Source: Pseudonocardia sp. | GTDB taxonomy: Bacteria; Actinomycetota; Actinomycetes; Mycobacteriales; Pseudonocardiaceae | Direction of reading: 5' to 3' | Assembly: GCA_025869365.1 (NCBI GenBank) | Contig: JAOZVV010000156.1 | Span: forward strand, 62,001 to 126,000 | DNA: 64,000 bases | Shown: one piece after another, positions 39,308-49,235 of the stretch | How the letters are laid out: every line of letters starts with the position of its first letter | Numbering within the stretch: the stretch's first letter is position 1 | The notes under the pieces: generated by a model | What the model was told of the DNA's origin: nothing | Databases searched by the model: none | Seen by the model: only the letters and a program-made list of their open reading frames with translations | Program-made: the position numbers and the translations under genes

Positions 39308-40405
39308 ATGAGTGCAGTGGGTCAGTTCGGACGCAGTCTCGGCAGCCGCGTCGGTCGCCGTGTGCGGTCCGCTGCGCACCTGCTGACGACGCCGTTGCTG
39401 CCCGACGACGTCCTCGGCACCCTCAACCCGATGTGGTCCCGGCGCGACCCGCGGGCCCGCGTCGTCCGGATCCAGCGGGAGACCGCGGACACCACCACCC
39501 TGTTCCTCAAGCCGGGTGCCCCGTTCGCGGCGCACCGGCCCGGCCAGTTCATCGGCCTCGGGCTCCGGCTCGAGGGCGTGTGGCACTGGCGTACCTACTC
39601 GGTCACCTCGCGCCCCGGTGACGAGCTGCTCGCCGTCACCGTGACGGCGGTCCCGGGCGGCAGGATGTCCGGGATCCTCGCCCACGGCACCCCCGCGGGC
39701 TCCGTGGTCGCGCTCGGCCCGGCGGCCGGTGAGTTCGTGCTGCCGGAGCCGACGCCCGAGAAGCTGCTCTTCATCACCGCGGGCAGCGGGATCACCCCCG
39801 TCATGGGGATGCTCCGCTCGCTGCCGCGGAACGCGCTGTCCGGCGCGGTCCTCGTGCACTGCGACCGCACGCCGTCGGACGTGGTGTTCGGTCCGGAGCT
39901 CCGCGCGCTCGCGGAGACCACCGGGCTGCGGCTCGTCGAGCGGCACACCGCGCTGCACAGCCGGCTCACCCCGGACGCGCTCACGGACGAGGTGCCGGAC
40001 TGGACGGCCCGCGAGACCTGGGCCTGCGGCCCCGGCGGCCTCCTGGACGACCTCGGCGTGTTCTGGTCCGAGGCCGGGGACCCGGACACCCTGCACGTCG
40101 AGCGGTTCCGCCCGCCTGCCCTGCTGGGTACCGAGGGCACCGGCGGCCGGATCACCTTCACCGCGAGCGGCATCACCGCCGACGCCGCGCCCGACACCCC
40201 TGTCCTGATCGCCGGCGAGGACGCCGGTGCCCTGCTCCCCAACGGCTGCCGGATGGGCATCTGCCACACCTGCGTCGGCAAGCTCACCGCCGGTGCGGTC
40301 CGCGACCTGCACACCGGCGAGCTGATCGACGCGGCGGAGACGCCCGGGCGTCCCGTCCGAACCTGCGTCACCGCGCCCACCGGCGACATCACCCTCGATC
40401 TGTGA
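39308..40405 (+). CDS. Ferredoxin reductase for stearoyl-CoA desaturase (Rv3230c-like)
   Basis: This 365-residue flavo-iron-sulfur protein has the FAD motif WRTYSVTSRPGDE, the NADPH site LLFITAGSGITPVMGML, and a C-terminal plant-type [2Fe-2S] domain with LLPNGCRMGICHTCVGKL and a final RTCVTAP (the C-X4-C-X2-C..C set). In mycobacteria the homologue Rv3230c passes electrons from NADPH to DesA3. The desaturase gene follows directly, so the pair forms a membrane delta-9 desaturation system. Confidence 0.92.
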   Translation: MSAVGQFGRSLGSRVGRRVRSAAHLLTTPLLPDDVLGTLNPMWSRRDPRARVVRIQRETADTTTLFLKPGAPFAAHRPGQFIGLGLRLEGVWHWRTYSVTSRPGDELLAVTVTAVPGGRMSGILAHGTPAGSVVALGPAAGEFVLPEPTPEKLLFITAGSGITPVMGMLRSLPRNALSGAVLVHCDRTPSDVVFGPELRALAETTGLRLVERHTALHSRLTPDALTDEVPDWTARETWACGPGGLLDDLGVFWSEAGDPDTLHVERFRPPALLGTEGTGGRITFTASGITADAAPDTPVLIAGEDAGALLPNGCRMGICHTCVGKLTAGAVRDLHTGELIDAAETPGRPVRTCVTAPTGDITLDL

Positions 40406-40452
40406 ACGCGCGAGCGGTCCGAACCGACCCCGCGCCGTCAGGAGACACGCCC

Positions 40453-41658
40453 GTGACCCTCACCGCCAGCATGCGACCCGCCCGCGCGAAGACCCGCGTC
40501 AGCGCCGCCGCGCACCTCACCGACGAGCAGGTCGAGGCCCTCGGCGCCGAGCTCGACGCGATCCGGGACGAGGTCATGGGTTCCCGCGGCGAGCGGGACG
40601 CCCAGTACATCCACAAGGTGCTGCTCGCCCAGCGCTCGCTGGAGATGGGCGGCCGCGCGCTGCTGCTGTTCTCGAAGTTCCCGCCGGCCTGGCTCGCCGG
40701 GACCGCTGCGCTGTCGATCGCCAAGATCCTGGACAACATGGAGCTCGGCCACAACATCCTGCACGGCCAGTGGGACTGGATGCGGGACGCGAAGATCTAC
40801 TCCACGAAGTGGGAGTGGGACCACGCGGACCCCTCGGAGTTCTGGCAGAAGTCGCACAACTACGAGCACCACACGTTCACCAACATCGAGGGCCTGGACC
40901 GGGACCTCGGCTACTCGGTCATGCGGGTCACCCCGGACCAGGAGTGGTCGCCGAAGTACCTGATCCAGCCGCTCACGAACCTCGGCCTCTCGCTGATCTT
41001 CGAGTGGGGCATCGCGATCTACGACATCGAGCTGGACCGGGTCCAGAGCGGCGAGAAGTCCTGGAAGGAGGCCCGGGCGAGCATCGGCAAGATCCTCCGC
41101 AAGGCACGCAAGCAGCTCGCGAAGGACTACGTCGTCTACCCGCTGCTCTCCGGCCCGTCGGCGCTGCACACGATGGCGGCGAACTTCACCGCGAACACCG
41201 TACGCAACCTCTGGACGCACGCGGTGATCTTCTGCGGGCACTTCCCGGACGGGGTGGAGACCTTCGACGAGTCCCGCCTCGACGGCGAGACCCGCGGCCA
41301 GTGGTACGTCCGGCAGATGCTCGGCTCGGCCAACCTGTCCGGCAGCAAGACCTTCCACCTGATGACGGGCAACCTGAGCCACCAGATCGAGCACCACCTG
41401 TTCCCGGACATGCCCAGCAACCGCTACGCGGAGATCGCGCCGCGGGTGAAGGACATCTGCGAGCGCTACGGCCTGCCGTACACGATCGGCTCCCTCCCGC
41501 GGCAGTACGGCAAGGTGGTCCGCAAGATCGCCCGCCTCGCCTTCCCGGGCGGCCACGAGCGCTACGGCACCCCGGTCGCGGAGCAGACCCCCCGCGTCCG
41601 CCCGCTTCCGGTGGCCCCCCGCGCCGACGCGGCAGGCCCCGCCCGCCTCGCCTCCTGA
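40453..41658 (+). CDS. desA3: Membrane acyl-CoA delta-9 fatty acid desaturase, DesA3-like
   Basis: This 401-residue protein has three histidine boxes: NMELGHNILHGQWD, KSHNYEHHTFTN and GNLSHQIEHHLFPDMPSNRY, plus a hydrophobic stretch near PPAWLAGTAALSIAKIL. It inserts a cis double bond into stearoyl-CoA using electrons from the preceding reductase. The track frame opens at GTG 40402, overlapping the reductase stop, but AGGAG eight bases before GTG 40453 makes that the better start. A large hairpin follows the stop. Confidence 0.93.
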   Translation: MTLTASMRPARAKTRVSAAAHLTDEQVEALGAELDAIRDEVMGSRGERDAQYIHKVLLAQRSLEMGGRALLLFSKFPPAWLAGTAALSIAKILDNMELGHNILHGQWDWMRDAKIYSTKWEWDHADPSEFWQKSHNYEHHTFTNIEGLDRDLGYSVMRVTPDQEWSPKYLIQPLTNLGLSLIFEWGIAIYDIELDRVQSGEKSWKEARASIGKILRKARKQLAKDYVVYPLLSGPSALHTMAANFTANTVRNLWTHAVIFCGHFPDGVETFDESRLDGETRGQWYVRQMLGSANLSGSKTFHLMTGNLSHQIEHHLFPDMPSNRYAEIAPRVKDICERYGLPYTIGSLPRQYGKVVRKIARLAFPGGHERYGTPVAEQTPRVRPLPVAPRADAAGPARLAS

Positions 41659-41667
41659 TCCCCGCCC

Positions 41668-41725
41668 GACGGCAGGAAAGCCACCTTCGCGCCGGAATCC
41701 GGCGGAGGGTGGCTTTCCTGCCGTC
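41668..41725. terminator. Nested hairpin terminator between desaturase and PucR genes
   Basis: GACGGCAGGAAAGCCACC (41668-41685) pairs perfectly with GGTGGCTTTCCTGCCGTC (41708-41725). Inside its loop, CGCCGG-AAT-CCGGCG (41690-41704) forms a second stem. It lies between convergent stops and overlaps the end of the PucR gene, so it can terminate in both directions. Confidence 0.85.
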
Positions 41726-42890
41726 ACCGGCCGTCGCGCACCCGCAGGCCGATCTCGATCTCCAGGCGCGCGGTGGGGTCGTCGAGCGCACCCCCGTACG
41801 CCTCGCGCAGGCCGGTGAGGCGGTAGCGGACGGTCTGCGGGTGCACGTGCAGTGCGGCCGCCGCCGCCGTGACGTCCCCGTGCGCGTCCAGCCAGGCCCG
41901 CAGGGTCTCCTCGCTGCGCGCCGCCGCGCCCGCGGGCAGGTCCCGCAGCGGCCCGAGGGCCTTGTCCTGCAGGTCCGACGCCAGGTCCGGGTCCGCCCCC
42001 AGCAACAGCTCGACGAGGTAGGCGTCCGCGTGCAGCAGCGCCTCGTCCGGCTCGCCCAGCAGCTTCGACGCGTGCAACGGCCACGCGGCCCGGGCCCGCG
42101 CCACCGAGCGGAACGTCTCCGCGACGGGTACGAGCGGGCCGAGCACCGCCCGCCGCCCCCGCAGGGCGCCCACCGCGGCGTCCAGGGCGGCGTCCAGCCC
42201 GCCGGCGCGCACCGCGGGCAGGATCGCCAGCCCCACCGGGTCCAGGTCCGCCGCGATCGCGCCGGGCACCCGCGCGGTGAGCTCCACCGCGTCCGGGACG
42301 ACGAGCGCGACCACCTTCGCCGGCACGCTCCAGCCCGCCGCCACGGCGAGCCGTTCGATCTCCGGCGCCGCCGTCGGGGGCCGCCGGGCCAGCGCCTCGA
42401 CCAGCGTGTGCCGCCGGGTCTGCACCGACCCGGCCTGCGACGCGTCCTCCTCGGCCCAGCCCGCCACGGACGCCGCGGACAGCTGCTCGACGTAGCCGAA
42501 CAGCGCCTCGGCCAGGGCGAAGATGGACTCCGGCGGCAGGTCCTTCGCCGCGCCGCTGCTGCCCAGCTCCTGCCACGCGGTGCGGGTGCCGATCTGGTAC
42601 GCGGCCTGCAGAGCGGCCAGGGTGCGTCCCTCGCGGTGCTCGACGCGTCCGAGCTCGCGGTAGATGCGGGTGTCCGGCAGGTCCGTGTCCGAGCCCAGCA
42701 GGGCGATGAACTGCTGCAACGCCACCGAGACGCCCTGGGTGATGCGCTCGCCGAACCGCCCGGTCAGCGGGCGGGCGTACTCCGGGACCTGGACGCGGAC
42801 CGCCGAGACGATCGCGTCCGTCGTCGCCACGAAGGCCGGGCGCAGCGCCGCGCCGACGCTTCCCGGTACGCGCGCCCAGGGTCGATCCAC
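41724..42890 (-). CDS. PucR/CdaR-type transcriptional regulator
   Basis: This 388-residue protein has an N-terminal RsbT-like helical region ([29 protein letters not shown]), a GGDEF-like middle domain, and a C-terminal PucR helix-turn-helix: [37 protein letters not shown]. Members often regulate neighbouring catabolic or lipid genes. It is convergent with the desaturase operon, whose upstream inverted repeat is one possible target. The effector is unknown. Confidence 0.88.
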   Translation of the reverse strand: MDRPWARVPGSVGAALRPAFVATTDAIVSAVRVQVPEYARPLTGRFGERITQGVSVALQQFIALLGSDTDLPDTRIYRELGRVEHREGRTLAALQAAYQIGTRTAWQELGSSGAAKDLPPESIFALAEALFGYVEQLSAASVAGWAEEDASQAGSVQTRRHTLVEALARRPPTAAPEIERLAVAAGWSVPAKVVALVVPDAVELTARVPGAIAADLDPVGLAILPAVRAGGLDAALDAAVGALRGRRAVLGPLVPVAETFRSVARARAAWPLHASKLLGEPDEALLHADAYLVELLLGADPDLASDLQDKALGPLRDLPAGAAARSEETLRAWLDAHGDVTAAAAALHVHPQTVRYRLTGLREAYGGALDDPTARLEIEIGLRVRDGR

Positions 42891-42912
42891 GCCCCCCAGC
42901 CTGCCAGGCCCG

Positions 42913-43572
42913 TCAGCTGCCGAGCACGGTGGCGACGATGCCGGCCAGGTGGGTGAGCCGCGCCAGCTCCGACGGCCGGAAACCCGGACCGCCCGGACGC
43001 CCGACGACGAGGGCCTTCGCCGGGCCCCGGGTGCCGAACGGCGCGGCCGCGATCTCGGTGTCCAGCGCGCTCCACGGATCCGGCACCCAGTGCCGGGCGG
43101 GATCGACGATCATCGCCTTGTCCAGCGGCAGCCAGGGCAGGTCGCCGGCGCGGGTCTCGGGGGCGGCCCGGCTCTCGGCGAGCCGGTAGGAGCGCCCCTG
43201 CTCCCGGACGGCGACGATCGCCCAGCCGGCCCGGAACAGCCGCGGCACCTCCTCGGCGAGCCGGTCGAGGCCGTGGTCGGGATCCGAGGCGATCTCGTCG
43301 ACCAGCTCGAGCTCGCGGTGGGTGTCCAGGCGCCCGGTGTAGGGCCGCACGGACTCGACCTGGACACCGGGCACGGACTCCGCGGCGGTGATCAGGACGT
43401 CCGGCGGCCGGCCGGAGGGGAGCTCGACGGCGAGGTCGTCGACGGCCTGCCCGTCCGTCCGCTCGACGACGTCCACGCCGAGGATGTCGGCACCGGCACC
43501 GCCGAGCGCGGTGGCGACCGCCCCCAGGATGCCCGGCTTGTCCGGGAGAACCACCCGGAGCAGGAACGACAC
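42913..43572 (-). CDS. ACT-domain protein, Rv3013-like
   Basis: This 219-residue protein begins [37 protein letters not shown], a clear ACT fold for small-ligand binding. The rest is a conserved but unassigned domain. In mycobacteria the homologue Rv3013 sits between ligA and gatC, as here. It may sense an amino acid; no enzymatic domain is visible. The PucR gene is 22 bp downstream on the same strand. Confidence 0.85.
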   Translation of the reverse strand: MSFLLRVVLPDKPGILGAVATALGGAGADILGVDVVERTDGQAVDDLAVELPSGRPPDVLITAAESVPGVQVESVRPYTGRLDTHRELELVDEIASDPDHGLDRLAEEVPRLFRAGWAIVAVREQGRSYRLAESRAAPETRAGDLPWLPLDKAMIVDPARHWVPDPWSALDTEIAAAPFGTRGPAKALVVGRPGGPGFRPSELARLTHLAGIVATVLGS

Positions 43573-43926
43573 GCCTCCACGCCTCCTCGTCCATCCCCGC
43601 CGTCACCTACCGTCGGCACCGGGACTTCCGGAGGACGCGCGTTCCCCACCACCGGGGAGCGCCGGCGGGGCACTGCGGGGATGATCCTGCCAAACGCCGT
43701 CGACCGACGGCACGCTGCGGCCGATCCCCGGTCCGTGGTGCGCCCAACGGCAGGACCGCCGAACCGTGTCGAGGACCGTCGGCGGCCGGGCCTAGACTGC
43801 GTGCAGGGGCCCGTCGCAGCGGGGATCGTGGCCGGTCCGGCCGTGGCAGCGGCCCCTCTCGTCCACCGAACCCGTCGTCCGCACGGACCACCCGTTCGCA
43901 CACTCTCGTTTCTCTCGAGGAGGGAC
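43573..43926 (+). promoter_or_regulatory. Intergenic region and leader of the gatCAB operon
   Basis: This 354-bp divergent gap holds a candidate -10 (TAGACT, 43793-43798), which gives a leader of roughly 120 bases before gatC, ending in AGGAGGGAC. The leader is unusually long for this window and could carry a regulatory structure. I saw no T-box-like motif. Confidence 0.45.
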
Positions 43927-44307
43927 ATGTCCGCCGAACCCGGCACACCGTCGGCGCCCGGCTCGTCCACGGTGCCCGACCCGTCCGCGGTGTCCGACCC
44001 GTCGGCGGGGGAGGCCATCTCCCGGGACGAGGTCGCGCACCTCGCCCGGCTGGCCCGGCTGGCCGTGACCGACGAGGAGCTCGACGTCTTCGCCGGTCAG
44101 CTCGACGTCATCCTGGGCTCCGTCGCCCGGGTGGGCGAGGTCGCCGCCGAGGACATCCCGCCGACGTCGCACGCGGTCCCGCTGCAGAACGTGTTCCGGC
44201 AGGACGTCCGCCGTCCCGGGCTGAGCCAGGAGCAGGCGCTCTCGGGCGCCCCCGCAGCCGAGGAGGGCCGCTTCCGCGTCCCCCGCATCCTGGGAGAAGA
44301 AGCATGA
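43927..44307 (+). CDS. gatC: Asp/Glu-tRNA amidotransferase subunit C
   Basis: This 126-residue protein has a Ser/Pro/Asp-rich N-terminal extension of about 30 residues, then the GatC core: [34 protein letters not shown] and [19 protein letters not shown]. GatC holds GatA and GatB together. The start follows AGGAGGGAC. Its TGA overlaps the ATG of a 13-codon frame that leads into gatA. Confidence 0.95.
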   Translation: MSAEPGTPSAPGSSTVPDPSAVSDPSAGEAISRDEVAHLARLARLAVTDEELDVFAGQLDVILGSVARVGEVAAEDIPPTSHAVPLQNVFRQDVRRPGLSQEQALSGAPAAEEGRFRVPRILGEEA

Positions 44308-44345
44308 GCACCGACGACGCACTCCCTCGCGCGGAGGAGACATGA
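44304..44345 (+). CDS. 13-codon coupling ORF between gatC and gatA
   Basis: The frame [13 protein letters not shown] starts at an ATG overlapping the gatC stop (ATGA) and ends at a TGA overlapping the gatA ATG (ATGA again). It carries GGAGGAG near its end as the gatA Shine-Dalgarno. It could hand ribosomes from gatC to gatA. It is too short to have obvious function of its own. Confidence 0.4.
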   Translation: MSTDDALPRAEET

Positions 44346-45859
44346 GCAGCGACCTGACCCGGCTCGACGCCGCCACGCTCGCCGAGAAGATCCACTCCCG
44401 CGAGGTGTCCGCGGTCGAGGCCGCGCAGGCGCACCTGGACCGCATCGCCGCCGTCGAGGGGGACGTGCACGCGTTCCTGCACGTCGCCGGGGAGTCGGCG
44501 CTCGAGTCCGCCGCGCTGGTCGACGCCTCGATCGCCGCCGGCACCGCGCCCGCGTCCCCGCTCGCGGGTGTCCCGCTGGCGCTCAAGGACGTCTTCGCCA
44601 CGATCGACATGCCCACCACCTGCGGCTCGAGGATCCTCGAGGGCTGGCGCCCGCCGTACGACGCCACGCTCACCTCGCGGCTGCGCGCCGCCGGGATCAC
44701 GATCCTGGGCAAGACGAACATGGACGAGTTCGCGATGGGCTCCTCCACCGAGTACTCGGCCTACGGCCCCACGCACAACCCGTGGGCGCTGGACCGCATC
44801 GCCGGCGGCTCCGGCGGCGGGTCGGCGGCCGCCCTGGCCGCGTTCGAGGCCCCGCTGGCGATCGGCACGGACACGGGCGGCTCGATCCGCCAGCCCGCGG
44901 CCGTCACCGGCACCGTCGGCGTCAAGCCCACCTACGGCGGGGTCTCCCGCTACGGGCTCGTGGCCTGCGCGTCCTCGCTGGACCAGGGCGGGCCCTGCGC
45001 GCGCACGGTGCTGGACGCGGCGCTGCTGCACGAGGTCATCGCGGGGCACGACCCGCTGGACTCCACCTCGATCGACGCGCCCGTCCCGGCCGTGGTCGAG
45101 GCGGCCCGCCTGGGTGCCACCGGTGACCTGTCCGGGCTGCGCGTCGGGGTCGTCCGTGAGCTGGGCGGCGAGGGCTACCAGCCCGGCGTCCGTGCCTCCT
45201 TCGACGCGGCGTTGCGCCGGCTGGAGAAGCTGGGTGCCGAGGTCGTCGAGGTGTCCTGCCCGCACTTCGAGTACGGCCTGGCGGCGTACTACCTGATCCT
45301 GCCGAGCGAGGTGTCGTCGAACCTCGCCCGGTTCGACGCCATGCGCTACGGCCTGCGCGTGGAGAAGGGCGCGTCGGCCGAGGAGGTCATGGCGGCCACC
45401 CGCGAGGCCGGCTTCGGCCCCGAGGTCAAGCGCCGCATCATCCTCGGCACGTACGCGCTGAGCTCCGGCTACTACGACGCCTACTACGGCCAGGCGCAGA
45501 AGGTCCGCACGCTGATCAGCCGGGACTTCGCCGCGGCGTTCGCCCAGGTGGACGTGCTGGTCTCGCCCACGGCGCCCACCACGGCGTTCCCGATCGGCGA
45601 GAAGATCGACGATCCGCTGGCCATGTACCTCAACGACCTCGCGACGATCCCGACGAACCTGGCCGGCGTGGCCGGGATGTCGGTGCCGTCCGGGCTCGCG
45701 GAGGAGGACGGCCTGCCCGTCGGGTTGCAGATCATGGCGCCCGCGCTGGGCGAGGCCGTGATGTACCGCGTCGGCGCGGCGTTCGAGGCCGCCCGCAACG
45801 CGGACGAGTCCGGCCCGCTCATCGCCCGCATCCCGGAGCTGGAGGTCGCCGCCCGATGA
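44342..45859 (+). CDS. gatA: Asp/Glu-tRNA amidotransferase subunit A
   Basis: This 505-residue amidase has the catalytic lysine in [21 protein letters not shown] and the amidase signature [36 protein letters not shown], which contains the cis-Ser and the nucleophilic Ser. It also has [23 protein letters not shown]. It produces ammonia from glutamine for tRNA amidation. The GGSGGGS form is also what I recall for mycobacterial GatA, so it is not a defect. Confidence 0.97.
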   Translation: MSSDLTRLDAATLAEKIHSREVSAVEAAQAHLDRIAAVEGDVHAFLHVAGESALESAALVDASIAAGTAPASPLAGVPLALKDVFATIDMPTTCGSRILEGWRPPYDATLTSRLRAAGITILGKTNMDEFAMGSSTEYSAYGPTHNPWALDRIAGGSGGGSAAALAAFEAPLAIGTDTGGSIRQPAAVTGTVGVKPTYGGVSRYGLVACASSLDQGGPCARTVLDAALLHEVIAGHDPLDSTSIDAPVPAVVEAARLGATGDLSGLRVGVVRELGGEGYQPGVRASFDAALRRLEKLGAEVVEVSCPHFEYGLAAYYLILPSEVSSNLARFDAMRYGLRVEKGASAEEVMAATREAGFGPEVKRRIILGTYALSSGYYDAYYGQAQKVRTLISRDFAAAFAQVDVLVSPTAPTTAFPIGEKIDDPLAMYLNDLATIPTNLAGVAGMSVPSGLAEEDGLPVGLQIMAPALGEAVMYRVGAAFEAARNADESGPLIARIPELEVAAR

Positions 45860-47355
45860 GCACTCCCACCCTGATCGAGTTCGACGACGTCGTCGCGCGC
45901 TTCGACCCGATGCTCGGGCTCGAGGTCCACGTCGAGCTGTCCACGAACACGAAGATGTTCTGCGGCTGCCCCACGGAGTTCGGCGCCGAGCCGAACACCC
46001 AGGTCTGCCCCACCTGCCTGGGCATGCCCGGCGCGCTGCCGGTCGTCAACCGCACCGCGGTGGAGTCCGCGATCCGGATCGGCCTGGCGCTGAACTGCTC
46101 GATCGCGCCCTGGGGCCGGTTCGCGCGGAAGAACTACTTCTACCCGGACATGCCGAAGAACTTCCAGACGTCCCAGTACGACGAGCCGATCGCCGTCGAC
46201 GGCTGGCTGGACGTCGAGCTGGACGACGGCACGATCGTCCGCGTGGAGATCGAGCGCGCGCACATGGAGGAGGACACCGGGAAGTCGCTGCACGTCGGCG
46301 GCGCGACCGGTCGCATCCACGGCGCCGAGTACTCCCTGCTGGACTACAACCGCGCCGGCGTCCCGCTGATCGAGATCGTCACGAAGATGATCCCGGACAC
46401 CGGGGCCCGGGCGCCCGAGGTCGCGCGCGCGTACGTCACGCAGCTCCGGGACCTGGTGAAGTCCCTCGGCGTCTCGGACGTCCGGATGGACCAGGGCTCC
46501 ATGCGCTGCGACGTGAACCTGTCGCTCTCGCCGAAGGGGTCCGGCGTGCTGGGCACCCGCAGCGAGACGAAGAACGTCAACTCGCTGCGCTCGGTCGAGC
46601 GCGCCGTGCGGTACGAGATGTCCCGGCACGCGGGCGTCCTGCTCGACGGCGGCACGGTCGTGCAGGAGACGCGGCACTTCGAGGAGCAGTCCGGCAGCAC
46701 GCGCGCGGGCCGCATCAAGGAAACCTCCGAGGACTACCGCTACTTCCCGGAGCCGGATCTGGTGCCGATCGCGCCGACGCCGGAGTGGGTCGAGGAGCTG
46801 CGCGGGACGCTGCCGGAGCTGCCGTGGGAACGCCGCAAGCGCATCTCCGCGGAGTGGGGCCTCACCGCCGAGGAGCTGCGGGACCTGGTCAACGCCGGGG
46901 CGCTGGACCTCATCGAGGCCACCGTCGCCGCGGGCGCACCGGCGGGGGAGGCCCGCTCCTGGTGGGTCGCCTACCTCACCCAGCAGGCCAACACCGCGGG
47001 CGTCCCGCTCGAGGAGCTGGCGATCACCCCGGCCCAGGTGGCCCGGGTGATCGAGCTGGTCACCTCGGGGGAGCTGAACAACAAGCTCGCCCGCCAGGTC
47101 GTCGACGGCGTGCTCGCCGGCGAGGGCTCGCCGGACGAGGTCGTCGAGTCCCGGGGCCTCAAGGTCGTCTCGGACGACGGCGCCCTGATCGCGGCGGTGG
47201 ACGAGGCCCTCGCAGCCCAGCCGGACGTGGCCGAGAAGATCCGGGGCGGCAAGGTGGCGGCCGCGGGCGCGATCGTGGGCGCGGTCATGAAGGCCACGAA
47301 GGGCCAGGCGGACGCGAAGCGGGTCCGCGAGTTGATCATCGAACGATGCGGCTGA
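45856..47355 (+). CDS. gatB: Asp/Glu-tRNA amidotransferase subunit B
   Basis: This 499-residue protein has the GatB cradle [46 protein letters not shown] (zinc cysteines visible), [14 protein letters not shown] and RSETKNVNS, and a C-terminal tRNA-binding YqeY-like tail ([21 protein letters not shown]). ATGA overlap with gatA. It phosphorylates and amidates Glu-tRNA(Gln) or Asp-tRNA(Asn) using ammonia from GatA. Confidence 0.97.
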   Translation: MSTPTLIEFDDVVARFDPMLGLEVHVELSTNTKMFCGCPTEFGAEPNTQVCPTCLGMPGALPVVNRTAVESAIRIGLALNCSIAPWGRFARKNYFYPDMPKNFQTSQYDEPIAVDGWLDVELDDGTIVRVEIERAHMEEDTGKSLHVGGATGRIHGAEYSLLDYNRAGVPLIEIVTKMIPDTGARAPEVARAYVTQLRDLVKSLGVSDVRMDQGSMRCDVNLSLSPKGSGVLGTRSETKNVNSLRSVERAVRYEMSRHAGVLLDGGTVVQETRHFEEQSGSTRAGRIKETSEDYRYFPEPDLVPIAPTPEWVEELRGTLPELPWERRKRISAEWGLTAEELRDLVNAGALDLIEATVAAGAPAGEARSWWVAYLTQQANTAGVPLEELAITPAQVARVIELVTSGELNNKLARQVVDGVLAGEGSPDEVVESRGLKVVSDDGALIAAVDEALAAQPDVAEKIRGGKVAAAGAIVGAVMKATKGQADAKRVRELIIERCG

Positions 47356-47422
47356 GTCGACCGGGGCCGTGATCCGGGGGCGGGAACGGCGTCCGACGTC
47401 GTTCCCGGCCCCCGGATCGTGA

Positions 47423-47953
47423 TCATGCCGGCGGGGCCGGACGGATCATGGCGGCGCGCGGCCAGGCGTCCAGGCCGTGCTCGGCCTCCCGTCGGCGGAG
47501 GGCCCGCAGCTCGGGCCCGGGATCGTCGAGGTACCGGAAGCCGAGCCGCTCGTAGTAGGGCCCGTTCCACGGCACGTCCACGAAGGTCGTCAACGTGACG
47601 GCAGGGCCCCGTGCGGCCGCCCACTCCAGGACCCGCCTGACGAGCCGGCGACCGTGCCCGGCACCGGCGTGGTCCGGGTGCACGGACACCTGTTCGACGT
47701 GCCCGTTCCCGTCGACGACGTCCGCGAGCACGTAGCCGGCCACCTCGCCGCCGGTCGTGGTCACCCAGGCCCGGCCGGCTCCGGCGTACTCGCGCAGCTC
47801 GGCGAGCGAGGCGGGCTCGTCCTCGGCGACGAGGTCCATGCCGAGCGGCCGGAACGACTCCCCGGCCGCGTTCTCGATCTCCCGCAGCCTGGGCAGGTCG
47901 GCCTCGACCGCGGCCCGCAGCACGGGCCGAGCGGAGCGACACGGGCCGGGCAC
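47423..47953 (-). CDS. GNAT family N-acetyltransferase
   Basis: This protein of about 176 residues has LRAAVEADLPRLREIENAAGESF, then GEVAGYVLADVVDGNGHVEQVSVHPDHAGAGHGRRLVRRVLEWA (motif A acetyl-CoA pyrophosphate loop) and YYERLGFRYL. The acceptor is unknown. TAGCGT at 47965-47960 (minus strand) predicts transcription from 47953, the second of two tandem GTG codons, so I use that as the start. Confidence 0.85.
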   Translation of the reverse strand: MPGPCRSARPVLRAAVEADLPRLREIENAAGESFRPLGMDLVAEDEPASLAELREYAGAGRAWVTTTGGEVAGYVLADVVDGNGHVEQVSVHPDHAGAGHGRRLVRRVLEWAAARGPAVTLTTFVDVPWNGPYYERLGFRYLDDPGPELRALRRREAEHGLDAWPRAAMIRPAPPA

Positions 47954-48015
47954 CACGTCACGCTAGGTCCGGTGTCGGGGGCCGGCCAGCGAATTCCGGC
48001 CGGGCACGGGCGGCG

Positions 48016-49179
48016 TCAGCTGCGCGACTCGCCCCCGCCGCTCGGCGGCTGGATCCGGATCACCCGGTCGTCGCTCGGCACCGGCTTGCCGCCGTCCTTG
48101 TTGACCGTCCCCAGCCACAGCAGGCCGTCGGAGGCGGGTGCGGCGGCGCCCAGGCGGCCGTAGACCCCTGACAGCATGGTCTCGGGCTTCCCGGTGAAGG
48201 TCCCGTCAGGGGCCGGGCGGAGCACCGAGATCGCGGCCCCGCCCGTCAGGGTCACGACGATCACCCCGGGCTGGGCCATGCAGCCCGCCACCCCGGGCCG
48301 GTCCGGCCAGGTCCAGGCAGGGGTCGTCAGCGCGCCGGGCGTGACCCGCTGCAGGACGTCCTGGGTGCTCGTCCGGTCCGTCACCCACACCGACTGCGTC
48401 GCCGGGTCCACGCAGATCCCGCCCGGCGCCCGCAGCCCGGAGCTGAGCACGGCCGAGGCGTTCCCGGTCGACGGCCGGCCCAGCGTGTCGATCTTCAGCA
48501 CCTTGCCGGCCAGGGACGCCGCGCCGGGTGCGGGATCCCCGGCCGCCCCCGTCGCGACGAGCAACGACCGGTCGACGTCGACGGCGATCGCGCCCCGGTT
48601 CCCGGACGGCCCGCGCGGGATCCCCGTCAGCACCGGCTTGGGGGGTTCGTTCGGCGCGAGCCGCAGTACCCGGTTGTCCTCCGGCGTCGTCGCGTAGGCG
48701 TAGACGAGCTGGTCCTCGTCGTAGGTGGGGGAGAGCACGAGCCCGGTGAGCCCGCCGCCGCCGTCGGCGTCGACCGGCACGGTCGTCACCAGCACCGGGT
48801 CCAGGCCGCGGCGCACCCGGAGCACCCGGCCCGTGGTGCGCTCGGCGACCAGGGCGGACTGCCCGTCCGGCAGCACGGCGATCGCGCCGATCGGGTTCAG
48901 GCACGTCGCGACGACCTGAGGGTCCGAGTCGACGCAGCCCGTCGGCTCCGCGTCCCCGCCGCGCTGCTCCGAGCCGGTGTCGCCCGAGTCGCCCTGCTCG
49001 CCGGCGCCCGGCGGCTGCTGCACCGAGGGCGGGCCCCCGAGCTCGCCCTGGCCCTCGGTCTTCTCCGTCCAGTCCCGCGGGTTGTCGTCCGGGAAGGTCG
49101 CGCAGCCCGCGAGCAGCGCACCGAGGACCCCGACCGCGAACACGGCGCGTGCCGCGCGGGCCCCCCGGAGTGATCGCAC
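48016..49179 (-). CDS. lppZ: LppZ-like lipoprotein with PQQ-glucose-dehydrogenase-type beta-propeller
   Basis: This 387-residue protein has a lipobox signal peptide (FAVGVLGALLAGCATF), a Gly/Pro/Glu linker, then a sorbosone-dehydrogenase-like propeller: IGAIAVLPDGQSALVAERTTGRVLRV, GGLTGLVLSPTYDEDQLVYAYAT and LSSGLRAPGGICVDPATQSVWVTD. Position downstream of gatB matches mycobacterial Rv3006 (LppZ). It acts on the outer membrane face; the substrate is unknown. TAGCCT at 49191-49186 puts transcription exactly at GTG 49179. Confidence 0.82.
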   Translation of the reverse strand: MRSLRGARAARAVFAVGVLGALLAGCATFPDDNPRDWTEKTEGQGELGGPPSVQQPPGAGEQGDSGDTGSEQRGGDAEPTGCVDSDPQVVATCLNPIGAIAVLPDGQSALVAERTTGRVLRVRRGLDPVLVTTVPVDADGGGGLTGLVLSPTYDEDQLVYAYATTPEDNRVLRLAPNEPPKPVLTGIPRGPSGNRGAIAVDVDRSLLVATGAAGDPAPGAASLAGKVLKIDTLGRPSTGNASAVLSSGLRAPGGICVDPATQSVWVTDRTSTQDVLQRVTPGALTTPAWTWPDRPGVAGCMAQPGVIVVTLTGGAAISVLRPAPDGTFTGKPETMLSGVYGRLGAAAPASDGLLWLGTVNKDGGKPVPSDDRVIRIQPPSGGGESRS

Positions 49180-49235
49180 GGAATCAGGCTAGGCGGCCGC
49201 AGGTGATCCTCCGGTGAGCAGGCTACGGTCGCGGC

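Noticed and set aside
44820-44842. GatA signature GGSGGGS as a lost catalytic serine
   Set aside because: The same form is what I recall in mycobacterial GatA; the catalytic Lys and Ser regions are intact.
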